Below are positions 26,001 through 32,712 of a DNA stretch of 40,680 bases, in pieces. The DNA comes from Acaryochloris sp. CRU_2_0 (GTDB lineage: Bacteria > Cyanobacteriota > Cyanobacteriia > Thermosynechococcales > Thermosynechococcaceae). Positions within the stretch are counted from its first letter, which is position 1, and every line of letters starts with the position of its first letter. The notes under the pieces were generated by a model that was given only the letters and a program-made list of their open reading frames with translations, was not told the DNA's origin and ran no database searches. The translations under genes were made by a program, and so were the position numbers. The stretch is from the NCBI GenBank assembly GCA_012034865.1, contig JAAUOM010000028.1:1-40680 (forward strand). The letters are read 5' to 3'.

Positions 26001-27534
26001 GTTCACGTCTAATGATGGGACAAGTGATTACAACTACGATGATCGCGGTCAAGTGGTAGGGTCTGACCATAGTTATCAGCAAGATGAAGTTTATAGCTAT
26101 GACGATAATGGGAATCGCACGAATCCGGGTTATCAAACAGGAGGGAATAATCGACTTCTCAGTGATGGCACCTATACCTATGCCTATGATCCTGAAGGGA
26201 ATCGCACTACCAGAACGGAGATTGCCACAGGTGAAGTCACTGAGTATCTCTGGGATTATCGCAATCGCTTAACTGAAGTGGTAACTAGAGATAGTGCAGG
26301 CAGCCTGATCAAGGAAGTGGCGTATGCCTATGATGTCTATGACCGCCGGATTGAGAAGACGGTAGATCCAGATGGAGAGGGTTCTGCATCAGAGCAGACA
26401 GAACGGTTTGTCTATGATGGGGAGCATATTGCACTGGTGTTTGATGGGCAGGGGAACCAGACGCATCGCTATCTACATGAACCTCAGATTGACCAAGTTC
26501 TAGCAGAAGAGGTGGATGCAGAAGTGCGTTGGGCTCTGGCAGATAATCAGGGCACAGTCAGAGATGTGATTGATACTCAGGGTAATGTGCTCAATCACAT
26601 CAATTATGACAGTTTTGGTCAGGTGATCAGTGAAACTAGTCCTGATATTGATTTCCGGTTTGGGTATACGGGGAGAGAGTTGGATGCGGAGACAGGACAG
26701 TACTATTACCGGGCTCGTTACTATGATGCCAGTGTAGGGCGATTTGTGAGTGAAGACCCGATTGGGTTTGGGGCTGGGGATGCCAATCTCTATCGGTATG
26801 TGTTCAATAGTCCCACTAACTTCACAGATCCCAGTGGTCTCAGTCCTCTAGCTGGAGCACTCCCTGTTGCAGGTGGATTAACCTTAATTGATGGGCCTTT
26901 GCCCGTAGGAGACATTATCGCTGGGGGACTTTTAGTAGGTGCGGTAGCTCTAGAAGTCGCCATTTTCACATCAACAGTTATTAAAAATAGTCCTAAGACA
27001 CAGACTAGTGAACCAGATCCTGAGCCACCACACAAGCCTAGGGACCCAAGACCTGTACCTTGGCCTTCTAGGAATGAAAAGATTGAACCAGACAGTGAGA
27101 CTCAGAATATCGATGGAACTGATACAGATGAATGTGATCCAACACCGAACTGTCCCAAGCAAATTCCTACCTATTATGAGGATGGCGATCGTTTTCCTAA
27201 CCACGTAGGGATAGTTAAGCGGGCTTTGGAAAAAGGTAAGCCAGACATATTAACTCGTGGTCCAGGTAAAGAGTCTGCCGAGAAGAACAGAGACGCTGCA
27301 CAAGCACCATATAGAAAAATTATTGAGACAAAATACGGTTTTCGTGCCAGCGATCATGGTCTTCAGTATGATGAATATCCCTATGCTTCAACCCGTGAAG
27401 GAGGAAAAGGGGCATACGTTGAGCTAAATTTTGCCAAGGATAACCAAGATGCTGGAAGAGACTTAGGACATTGGCTTAATGCAAATGTCAAACGTGGTTG
27501 TAAATTCAGAGTCCAAGTAACAAATTCGCCATAA
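19948..27534 (+). CDS. Giant secreted protein, C-terminal half: RHS/YD and FG-GAP repeats with NucA/NucB-type DNase toxin
   Basis: 2528 aa from a nominal ATG that is probably internal; joined by a -1 shift to the upstream frame it gives about 5134 aa. The order is: RHS N-terminal module (LHSGTLTETHNLVSYQS); YD repeats (to about 21350); a block of FG-GAP/VCBS repeats with calcium-type DxNGDGxxD loops (about 21400-23650), as in TcB-like shells; a long YD array (23680-26650); the RHS core end GRFVSEDPIGFG...DPSGL (about 26745-26845); a hydrophobic linker; then the toxin. The last 130 residues carry PNHVGIVKRAL, LTRG, YDEYPYASTREGG and a final CKFRVQV strand, the layout of NucA/NucB deoxyribonucleases. 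The RHS shell likely encloses the nuclease until delivery. An immunity gene follows directly. Confidence 0.88.
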   Translation: MDCPCPEAGKKAASEIALHSGTLTETHNLVSYQSLGKTRGLTLTYDSLRADPRPIVHFGYDTINPSTITNAPDRLKLLAKMTVSQGDFEYQVPGYQGSSYGLTGGEHIWSLPATSGKVDAALQVDLRTLPSGQYDYSLQTGIHLFVRDQFLGSSTTSHGQVLHVNGIDSIFGNGWGLAGLQELIETPNGSIMLVDGDGGEMLFQAPLTPGATYQSPMADFSTLKKLADGTFERTMKDQTVYRFNSRNQLSSVRDRNGNETRYIYDGEHRISKIIDPVGLETTLTYTNQRVSTITDPAGRQTQLEHDQAGNLIRVTDPDGQSRTWQYDTEYHMTGEIDKEGNQEQAFYNFAGRATGALRKDGSTVQFDPIQMQGLYRPDATINPLAAPSTFILGAGEATDVDGNGNLTTSLLNQTGQVISSQDSSGQLSVVERNMQGLVSARTDAKNHTISYEYDQKGNLIGTAEITSILADTGYSSLFPNQVFRTNTWSADLIAVGDINGDGTQDVVSGGSGSRTLSIALGNGDGTLKATTNIELEGNLTSVALADLNGDGKQDLLIGTFIPSSGGTETSFTANAFFAAASQSTTDQSHLSILMSRGDGNFDTPTSYQLEAQPEAIHWGDVDNDGDLDVIINHAKQAPSGGGYGEAELLATAEFTSALQTFSTAEAPLAEPQVGASILLNSGTGTFSLQPNSGVTAFADTMGLGDLNRDGVLDLVTIRDADTSLFTWFGNGDGTFGLGNSYTLTSAASRILLSDLNGDGNLDVVAHPRYSEELQVLLGSLDGTLSQSVGYSVQSDSRYAQSLRVVDENQDGVADLLFANNTGRLSVLRGNGDGSFGEGVIDQQAVSQDYQNTFFFDLDGDNLVDLLKPVNYALSIRLGKSATEFEQPSQFAALSGYQSAHTVALANVVGDANPDLVIAHGYYLDANEAGISILTGQAGGTFGEKSFYQLPKDASVLSMTTGDLDQDGYTDIYTTYSQYGLKGGLILFGSQDSQLTARSWTGANATSLKDVNGDGRLDAILVDRFADAVQVYLGTGNRTTPFEISQRYAMDVDSSPSAVVVGDMNGDLLADLVVANSSSGTVSVLLGNGDGTFSNRTDYEAGDSPNKLALGDLNGDNRLDLVVGHSSNAGISILLGNSSGTFETPFQLNNRFSRSLALGDVDGNQTLDIVTANLQDISVYLGNGDGTFASEQVYGLDGYTSSLTLADIGNDNRLDVLIPSGSQVTIGINGESNVFLSVPKTVRTSYTYDSVFNKLTSSTDELGRQTLYEIDPNTGNVLSMTRVVGAVGGSDDLITSYTYTANGLVDLMTDPMGEITDYDYDAWGRLTQAIFAKETVDQATIQMEYDAIGNQTAFVDENGNRTAFQYDALNRLVKVMAADPDGAGSLTSPTTTYVYDAAGNPIAMTDARGNASQYQYDPRGRLIRSVDSLGGTTLYQYDHADNLIAMTDSLGRTTQYRYDGRNRRIASIDPAGAQTLFTYDANDNVIAVVDALGNRTTFVYDQRNRLTHQVDALGRVTQYGYDAVDNLIAQMDAKGHQTSFTYDALDRLIQTTDALGGVSTAAYDKVGNVIAITDALGRITQFDYDHRDRLVAVTDPLNGLRNYTYDKVGNLLSVTDELRRMTTYEYDALNRQISVSDPLNHTTSFAYDAVDNLVSNTDALGRTTQYGYDALNRLQTRINPLGNITTTTYDAVGNVLALTDELDRTTQFTYDERDLRTSVTDALGQTTSTQYDAVGNVTAVIDPLGQTTRYGYDALYRQTRQTDALGQTTTLAYDAVGNLLSLSDPENNTTAYTYDALDRRVTDTNALGHTRRYTYDAVGNQIGRTDRNGRQRQFTYDALDRQTQEIWVDGSGNPLRTFSYTYDAASQLSAINDPDSAYAYTYDLDGRLTSVDNAGTFGVPNVLLSYTYDAVNNLLSVTDTIAGQVSGTEAFTYDALNRVTRITQSGTGVAQKRVDMAYDAASQMTGLTRYADLAGTQLVAQTDYGFDQAGRLTNLTHSRGTTTIADYGWIYDAANRIIRFTSNDGTSDYNYDDRGQVVGSDHSYQQDEVYSYDDNGNRTNPGYQTGGNNRLLSDGTYTYAYDPEGNRTTRTEIATGEVTEYLWDYRNRLTEVVTRDSAGSLIKEVAYAYDVYDRRIEKTVDPDGEGSASEQTERFVYDGEHIALVFDGQGNQTHRYLHEPQIDQVLAEEVDAEVRWALADNQGTVRDVIDTQGNVLNHINYDSFGQVISETSPDIDFRFGYTGRELDAETGQYYYRARYYDASVGRFVSEDPIGFGAGDANLYRYVFNSPTNFTDPSGLSPLAGALPVAGGLTLIDGPLPVGDIIAGGLLVGAVALEVAIFTSTVIKNSPKTQTSEPDPEPPHKPRDPRPVPWPSRNEKIEPDSETQNIDGTDTDECDPTPNCPKQIPTYYEDGDRFPNHVGIVKRALEKGKPDILTRGPGKESAEKNRDAAQAPYRKIIETKYGFRASDHGLQYDEYPYASTREGGKGAYVELNFAKDNQDAGRDLGHWLNANVKRGCKFRVQVTNSP
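19975..20009 (+). promoter_or_regulatory. Candidate -1 frameshift signal: A_AAA_AAG plus hairpin
   Basis: In the reading frame of the upstream giant gene, GGA AAA AAG contains the heptamer A_AAA_AAG (19975-19981), the slippery sequence used by E. coli dnaX. A -1 slip there leads into GCC GCT TCT of the downstream RHS frame. After a 6-nt spacer, CTGAG (19988-19992) can pair with CTCAG (20004-20008), with an extra U-G pair, around an 11-nt loop. This is the right place for a stimulator but is a modest stem. The competing explanation is a missing base in the T5 run at 19934-19938 or in the A6 run itself. Confidence 0.45.
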
Positions 27535-27546
27535 GAGGAATATACA

Positions 27547-28095
27547 ATGAATGCAGAAGCTAAAAAGTTATCGAAAAAACTCAAGAAACTATTAGATATA
27601 GTTGAAAATCAACGTCCAGGCTATCTAGAGGCTATAGGTTATGGAATATCTACTGATGCAATTTATGCTGAATTTTCCCAACGGAGCATCCCCAATGAGT
27701 TGATAGCAATTTATTCATGTATAGGAAATCCCCCATCACTAACCTCGAAAGTACCCTTCATGTGGTTAGATATAGTCCCGCTGTTCGAATTCATACCCTT
27801 CTGTAAAATCAAAAAAGAGATTAATGAATTTGATAGAAAGAGGCTTGCCCATGAAGCATATGACTGTGACTGGATAAAACCTGATATGTTACCTTTCTTG
27901 AAAAATGAGAGTGGAGACTTTTACTGTTTCAGAACATTAGAAAAGGATAGATCAATCCATCATATTTATCATGATGAAGAACCGTATTGTGTCTGCCCTG
28001 ATTTAAGCTCGTTTTTTGATATGCTGTATGAAATGTATAAAAAAATGTCTTCTTTACTGAAGATGATGGATATCTATGCTGTGACTGGGACTTAA
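27547..28095 (+). CDS. SUKH/SMI1-KNR4-like immunity protein
   Basis: 182 aa, starting 12 bp after the toxin stop with an AGAGGAA ribosome site. Helices at the N-terminus, IPNELIAIYSCIGNPP, a central strand-rich part, LPFLKNESGDFYCFRT, HHIYHDEEPYCV and a closing amphipathic helix (DLSSFFDMLYEMYKKM) follow the SMI1/KNR4 (SUKH) pattern, in which an acidic Gly-Asp strand precedes a His/Asp/Glu hairpin and a last helix. SUKH proteins neutralise diverse nuclease toxins in polymorphic toxin systems. It should protect the producer in the cytoplasm by binding the DNase domain. Low-GC, lysine-rich codon use differs from the RHS core, as usual for exchangeable toxin-immunity tips. Confidence 0.72.
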   Translation: MNAEAKKLSKKLKKLLDIVENQRPGYLEAIGYGISTDAIYAEFSQRSIPNELIAIYSCIGNPPSLTSKVPFMWLDIVPLFEFIPFCKIKKEINEFDRKRLAHEAYDCDWIKPDMLPFLKNESGDFYCFRTLEKDRSIHHIYHDEEPYCVCPDLSSFFDMLYEMYKKMSSLLKMMDIYAVTGT

Positions 28096-28214
28096 GAGTA
28101 GAGATATCAAAAAATATTCTTTGACATCTTAATGCAATGGCATTTTAGGTTATTAAAGTGCTCCAATTTAAGCCAATAGGCTATACAAGCTGAGGTAGAT
28201 GATTTTGCTATATT

Positions 28215-28982
28215 TCATCTATCTAATAGTGTCAGTTCAATATAAAAATTATTGAATTCTAAATTGTCTAGGCCGCCGTGATAAGTAACTAAAACTTCAG
28301 GGGAAAAAGCGCTAAAGCTGAGCCTCTCTCCTTCAGGGATAACCGAGCCATATGCTTCTCGAAGAATAAGAGCATTGCATAAGTCGATCACTACCTGTTC
28401 CATTTGTAGTGATACATTATGGACACTTATATCAGGCCGACCAAATTTCCGCATACCCCTAGTGTGAAGCCAATACCTATTTGATAAGGACTCCTCTGAC
28501 TTCAGTATCACAACATGCTGTGTAGGAGCTGGAGCTGCTGGATTGAAAATTCCTTCTTTCCACTCACTAGGATGCCACCAGCGAAGAATTTGCGGATCAA
28601 AAACTGCACATCCTTCATGATCAAGCATGAAAGTGATCAAACCTATTGTGTCTCTGAGATAGTTGAGTGTTCTAGATTCGTGTGGAGTTCCCTTAATCAC
28701 AATACAAGTTTCACAATCTTTAATCTGTTGAGCATATTTAGGATTCTTTGCAACAAACTTATCCCATACATACCCTTCTCTAAAGCTCGTAATGACATCT
28801 AAATCACTATCCGCACTGTAAGACATTACATCAATACCTGAAGGTATACCTTCCGAGCGATACTGTTCACTAGAAAGTGCTATAGATGAGTCAACCTCTC
28901 CGTAGACAACATAGAACAGAAATGGCTCTCCACCACCATCTACAAAGTGTTTGCGTTCCCAGGTATCAAGTTCATCTAACAT
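28215..28982 (-). CDS. Hypothetical protein, possible displaced immunity protein
   Basis: 255 aa, soluble, no TM. Recognisable stretches are IVIKGTPHESRTLNYLRDTIG, LDHEGCAVFDPQ and YWLHTRGMRKFGRPDISVHNV, followed by a helix EQVVIDLCNALI. I recall this general pattern from uncharacterised bacterial proteins found near polymorphic toxins, but I cannot name the family. It lies on the opposite strand between the active toxin-immunity pair and the orphan RHS core, where leftovers of former toxin cassettes usually sit. Its stop codon sits in a 7-bp stem (TAGATGA/TCATCTA, 28196-28221) that may help termination between the convergent genes. Confidence 0.6.
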   Translation of the reverse strand: MLDELDTWERKHFVDGGGEPFLFYVVYGEVDSSIALSSEQYRSEGIPSGIDVMSYSADSDLDVITSFREGYVWDKFVAKNPKYAQQIKDCETCIVIKGTPHESRTLNYLRDTIGLITFMLDHEGCAVFDPQILRWWHPSEWKEGIFNPAAPAPTQHVVILKSEESLSNRYWLHTRGMRKFGRPDISVHNVSLQMEQVVIDLCNALILREAYGSVIPEGERLSFSAFSPEVLVTYHGGLDNLEFNNFYIELTLLDR

Positions 28983-29090
28983 ACTAGATTCTCCAGTAAG
29001 GTAGAGTGCTTTGGTAACAAGTTAGCATGTGGTTTAGGTCATCGGCATTTCAAGAGCCTGAATACCATCGCCCAACAGAGCCTCGACCCC

Positions 29091-30554
29091 TTGGGCTATC
29101 TGACTCAGTTCCAATATGATGCCAACAACAATCTCACAGCAATCATTGACCCCCTAGGACATCAAACTAGCTTTGCCTACGATGCCCGCGATCGTCTCAT
29201 TCGTCAGATCGATGCCCTCGGAGAAGTTGCTCAGTATAACTATGATGCCGCTGATCACCTCATTAATCAATGGGATGAAAATGGCCATCAAACCATCTTC
29301 ACCTACGATGCACTCGATCGGGTGAGAAAATCCATCGATGCCTTGGGCGGGGTCTCTACTTCCACCTATGACAAAGTTGGTAATCTGATTGCCCTCACTG
29401 ACTCCCTGGGTCGCACCACTCGGTTTACCTATGACCACCGCGATCGCCTGATCTCCATCACCGATCCTCTCAATGGTGTGACTACCTATACCTACGATAA
29501 GGTTGGCAATCTCCTGTCAGTGACGGATGAGCTGAATCGAACCACTACCTATGGCTACGATGCCCTCAACCGCCAAATCAGCGTGGTTGATCCCCTCAAT
29601 CATCGCACCACCTATGGCTATGATGCCGTCGATAACCTAGTTTCTCTCACCGATGCCTTAGGCCGCACCACCCAGTTTGGTTTCGATGCTCTTAATTGTC
29701 AGATATCCCAAACCGATGCTCTGGGGGGGATTGCTTCAATTACCTATGATGCAGTGGGCAATGTTGTTGCCTTAACGGATGAACTGGGTCGCACCACCAC
29801 CTTCACCTATGATGCTCGTGATCTGCGCACCAGTGTGACGGATGCTCTAGGTCAGACCACAAGCACTCAATACGATGCCGTGGGCAATGTCACAGCCGTG
29901 ATTGATCCTTTGGGTCAGACCACTCGTTATGGCTATGACGCCCTCTATCGGCAAACTCGCCAAACCGATGCGCTGGGTCAGACAACCACAATGGCCTATG
30001 ATGCCGTCGGCAATCTCCTGAGGATCACAGACCCTGAGAACAACTCGACAGCCTATACCTACGATGCCTTAGATCGACGGGTCACAGATACCAATGCCTT
30101 GGGTCATACCCGCAGGTATACCTATGATGCCGTAGGCAACCAGATTGGCAGGACAGACCGCAATGGTCGGCAACGACAATACACCTATGATGCTTTGGAT
30201 CGGCAGACTAAAGAAATCTGGGTCGATGGCAGTGGTAATCCCCTTCGCACCTTTAGCTATACCTATGATGCAGCCAGTCAACTGACGACAGTCAATGACC
30301 CCGATTCAGCCTATGCCTACACCTATGACCTAGATGGGCGATTGACCTCCGTAAACAATGCTGGGACACCTGGTGTGGCCAACGTGCTTTTGAGTTACAC
30401 CTATGATGCGGTGAATAATCTGCTGTCAGTCACCGATACCATCGCAGGTCAAGTTTCTGGACTAGAAGCGTTTACCTATGATGCGTTGAATCGAGTCACT
30501 CAGATTACCCAAAGTGGCAATGGGGTGGCACAGAAACGTGTGGACATGGCCTAT
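29091..30554 (+). pseudogene. Orphan RHS/YD-repeat core copy, truncated at both ends
   Basis: About 488 codons of YD repeats that align throughout with 24355-25818 of the main RHS gene at a constant offset of 4736 bp, with many near-identical stretches (for example 29834-29906 against 25098-25170). The frame is open upstream without a good start (TTG at 29091), and RHS-like sequence begins near SLNTIAQQSLD (about 29055). The copy stops exactly after VDMAY at 30554, where foreign DNA with an inverted repeat begins; the open frame runs on to 30710 as non-RHS sequence. It lacks the RHS core end, a toxin tip and a start, so it is a silent cassette that could donate sequence to the active gene by recombination. 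Confidence 0.85.
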
Positions 30555-30598
30555 TGTGAATTCCGGAATCGGTGCAGTCAGAGTTTTCGGAATTCACA
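30555..30598. repeat. Inverted repeat at the RHS truncation point
   Basis: TGTGAATTCCG (30555-30565) and CGGAATTCACA (30588-30598) are perfect complements around 22 bases. The first base of the left arm is the first base that departs from the parental RHS sequence. This looks like the end of an insertion element or its footprint. I find no second copy of this end in the window. Confidence 0.6.
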
Positions 30599-30669
30599 AC
30601 GGATTCATCTAAAAACAAATAAAGGAAGGATTCTCAGGCTATCACGCTTCATTATATTCTGGATCTTAT

Positions 30670-30825
30670 TTAAGCCACGATCCTTATCATCCCCAGATGC
30701 AATAGCTTGAAGGCTTCATAACTATGCACTTGTGGAAATAATCCTGCAAATAATTGGCAGTACTCATCAACAAATCCAATGGTGGAGCGTGGCGCTCTCG
30801 GGGGGTTGGCATCTCTATTCGGCAT
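30670..30825 (-). pseudogene. N-terminal stub of an IS701-like transposase
   Basis: A 51-codon frame from an ATG at 30825. It reads MPNRDANPPRAPR, then FVDEYCQLFAGLFPQV and SYEAFKLLHLGM, after which it ends. This matches the N-terminus of IS701-type (IS4-like DDE) transposases, which are normally about 400 aa with the FxxYCxxYxxLF...F.HLGL pattern. The catalytic domain is entirely missing, so this is an internal-deletion remnant. Together with the inverted repeat at 30555-30598 it marks the element that cut the orphan RHS copy. Confidence 0.6.
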
Positions 30826-31011
30826 AACGGACTTTTCGTATTCTATATTCCCTCTGCCTAAAGTGACAAAAGAGGGGTATCTCCCCAGACAGACGGTGCT
30901 AATAGCTTTTCAGAGGAATGATGACCTTTGCTCTGAGTCACAAGAAATCCCTTCAGCCGACAAGTAACTGATCATCAGCGAAGGGAGGGTTAGGTTGAAG
31001 CACACCGAGTT

Positions 31012-31299
31012 GGCCTAAAGGTAGCGAAGCTGCAACGAAGTGCCATGAGATCGCTGCAAGCTTTAGTCAATCACTATCCTAGAAAAATTTTTGCAAACTT
31101 ACGCAAGAATGGTCCTATATGGGCAAGTTTCAAATAATAAATGCTTTGAAACGCCTTGTATGCCGTTGTTTTTGCTAATGAGCCAACTATCGTTTTTGAG
31201 CAAGTTTTCTAGAAGCACGAAATTTTTTTGAAAACTCTTGCTGTATATGCTTTCTAGCTGTAGCGTGGCACTTCGTTGCAGCTTCGCTACCTTTAGGCC
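31012..31299. mobile_element. 288-bp MITE-like element with perfect 34-bp inverted ends
   Basis: The 34 bases at 31012-31045, beginning GGCCTAAAGGTAGCG and ending GAAGTGCCA, recur exactly as reverse complement at 31266-31299. The match breaks immediately on both sides. The interior of 220 bp is AT-rich and has no credible gene. Long perfect ends on a short non-coding body are typical of a miniature inverted-repeat element mobilised by a transposase elsewhere in the genome. No clear target-site duplication is seen. It could also act as a bidirectional transcription barrier through a strong stem. Confidence 0.7.
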
Positions 31300-31322
31300 T
31301 AATCCAGAAGAGCCACATTTAT

Positions 31323-32213
31323 TCACTTGGAGGGAAGGAAACAGTTATAGCGAGGAACTGTAAACTTCAATTCTCTCAATTTTTGGTCTGTTTCAGTTAT
31401 CTTAATGTTTGGTATTTTGAGTTGTGAATCTCGAATGTCTGGGTGACCAATTGTTACTTCAACAATATCTGTTCTGTCAATTTCAAATGAAATACGTTTC
31501 TCAGTATCAATATTACCGCCTAAAGCAATTATGGAGTCTCCTATTCTAACACTTTTTACAGAAACTGTGGCTGAATTAATTGATTGATTTAACTTTCCTT
31601 GACTGTTCCAGCTACAGAACAAATTTACTGTTACTTTTTTCTCCGGCACGGGAGGAGGTTCACTAGTAGGTTCCGTTTCCCTTCCTGTGCTTGTTGAAGT
31701 TGGCTCAAGTATATTTGGAATTTTTATCAGTCCGTTTGCTATCAAGATCAATATCAAAAATGACAGTATAATCAGGAAAACAACTATCCAGCGGTTATCT
31801 CTTAATAGCCTTATGAATAATGACCAAGGATCTTGTTCAGGATGCTGAGACATAATTTTTTCTTTCTCGACAGCGGATAAACAAAAAACTTCTTTTGTAT
31901 TACCTTCTTGGAGTAGCAGAACTCGTAACTCTCGACATATTGTCTCTAATTGTTTAGCATGTTCTTCACTGAGATATGGATCCTTAAGAATATCTTTTTT
32001 TAGTTCGGCTTCTATCCTTATTAACTGTTGAAATACACCTTGCCTCATCGTCTCGTTAAATTCTAGCTCCCGGATAAGGGTTATTACTTTTTCAATATTT
32101 ACTAGAATATATGGATCGCCAAGGAATACTTTTTCTTTGCTATTCTTAGCATCAATAAGATAGCGCAGAGCTGTTCCTAACTTGATGAAACTGCTAGCCT
32201 GGATTTTTTTCAC
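31323..32213 (-). CDS. Single-TM hypothetical protein
   Basis: 296 aa from a GTG at 32213. A helical cytoplasmic region (1-140) with charged helices is followed by one TM helix (about 142-164), a Pro/Thr/Glu-rich linker (about 172-192) and a C-terminal strand-rich domain (about 193-290) that may lie outside the membrane. The GTG directly follows the stop of an upstream remnant (TGAGTG), so it was probably translationally coupled to a gene now lost. AT-rich and unlike its neighbours in codon use. No family recognised. Confidence 0.65.
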   Translation of the reverse strand: MKKIQASSFIKLGTALRYLIDAKNSKEKVFLGDPYILVNIEKVITLIRELEFNETMRQGVFQQLIRIEAELKKDILKDPYLSEEHAKQLETICRELRVLLLQEGNTKEVFCLSAVEKEKIMSQHPEQDPWSLFIRLLRDNRWIVVFLIILSFLILILIANGLIKIPNILEPTSTSTGRETEPTSEPPPVPEKKVTVNLFCSWNSQGKLNQSINSATVSVKSVRIGDSIIALGGNIDTEKRISFEIDRTDIVEVTIGHPDIRDSQLKIPNIKITETDQKLRELKFTVPRYNCFLPSK

Positions 32214-32348
32214 TCAATCAGACCTCGTGTCAGCAGTACTGTTATCTGTTATCTCTCCAGTCATATTAAGCTTCTGGACAGGCGTATGCAAAGAGTAGGG
32301 GTTGAAACCGTGCTTGGCAATCCATTGGGGTGTAATGACATCAAGCCT
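32214..32348 (-). pseudogene. C-terminal remnant of a lost upstream gene
   Basis: About 44 codons, open back to a stop at 32349-32351, reading natural protein (RLDVITPQWIAKHGFNPY, then SLHTPVQKLN) but with no usable start codon. Its TGA (32214-32216) directly precedes the GTG of the 296-aa membrane protein gene. This is most easily read as the tail of a larger gene whose 5' part was deleted. Family not recognised. Confidence 0.4.
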
Positions 32349-32712
32349 TCAGATTATCCTGATCGTTCCTGACTGTGTTACCAGGTTTTGAACCTGCCCC
32401 ATTCAAAATCTCAATGTATTTCATTACCACGACAACTGGCTAAGAAATCTCCTCATTGCAGTTTAAATGAATGGTTTCAGACAGTAACTTTCAGATCATT
32501 CCACAAAATCCGTGAGAACGATTTATATCAAAGCCTCGGTTGTTTTAGGCCATGTATACTAAATGGATTCTTGGGCAAATGTGCTAAGGATCCAGTTGCT
32601 TAGGAAGGGACAATCGCATTATCTTCAGGGATGGCAGTTCACTTTTGTTGGATTGTCAATGCTGCTGGTTCGACAACCCAACACTCCACCTCTCCTTAGC
32701 CCCCCTTAACAC
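32349..32712. other. Intergenic stretch upstream of the cysteine-synthase-like gene
   Basis: No convincing coding frame. It contains a small perfect hairpin (CAGGTT-ttg-AACCTG, 32382-32396). The promoter of the plus-strand gene at 32713 must lie here. Nothing else stands out. Confidence 0.4.

Noticed and set aside
28196..28221. TAGATGA/TCATCTA stem as a terminator between convergent genes
   Set aside because: Only 7 bp, 12-base loop, AT-rich, no distinct U-run; noted in the neighbouring gene entry but not called as a terminator.
20854..30281. Antisense frames rich in Ile, Gly and Val opposite the YD repeats
   Set aside because: They mirror the YD repeat periodicity (antisense of YDA.GN) and are not independent genes.
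30779..30967. Plus-strand 62-codon frame beside the IS701-like stub
   Set aside because: Overlaps the recognisable transposase stub on the other strand and lacks protein-like features.
32388..32603. Plus-strand 71-codon frame
   Set aside because: No ribosome site, family or neighbour support; composition looks non-coding.
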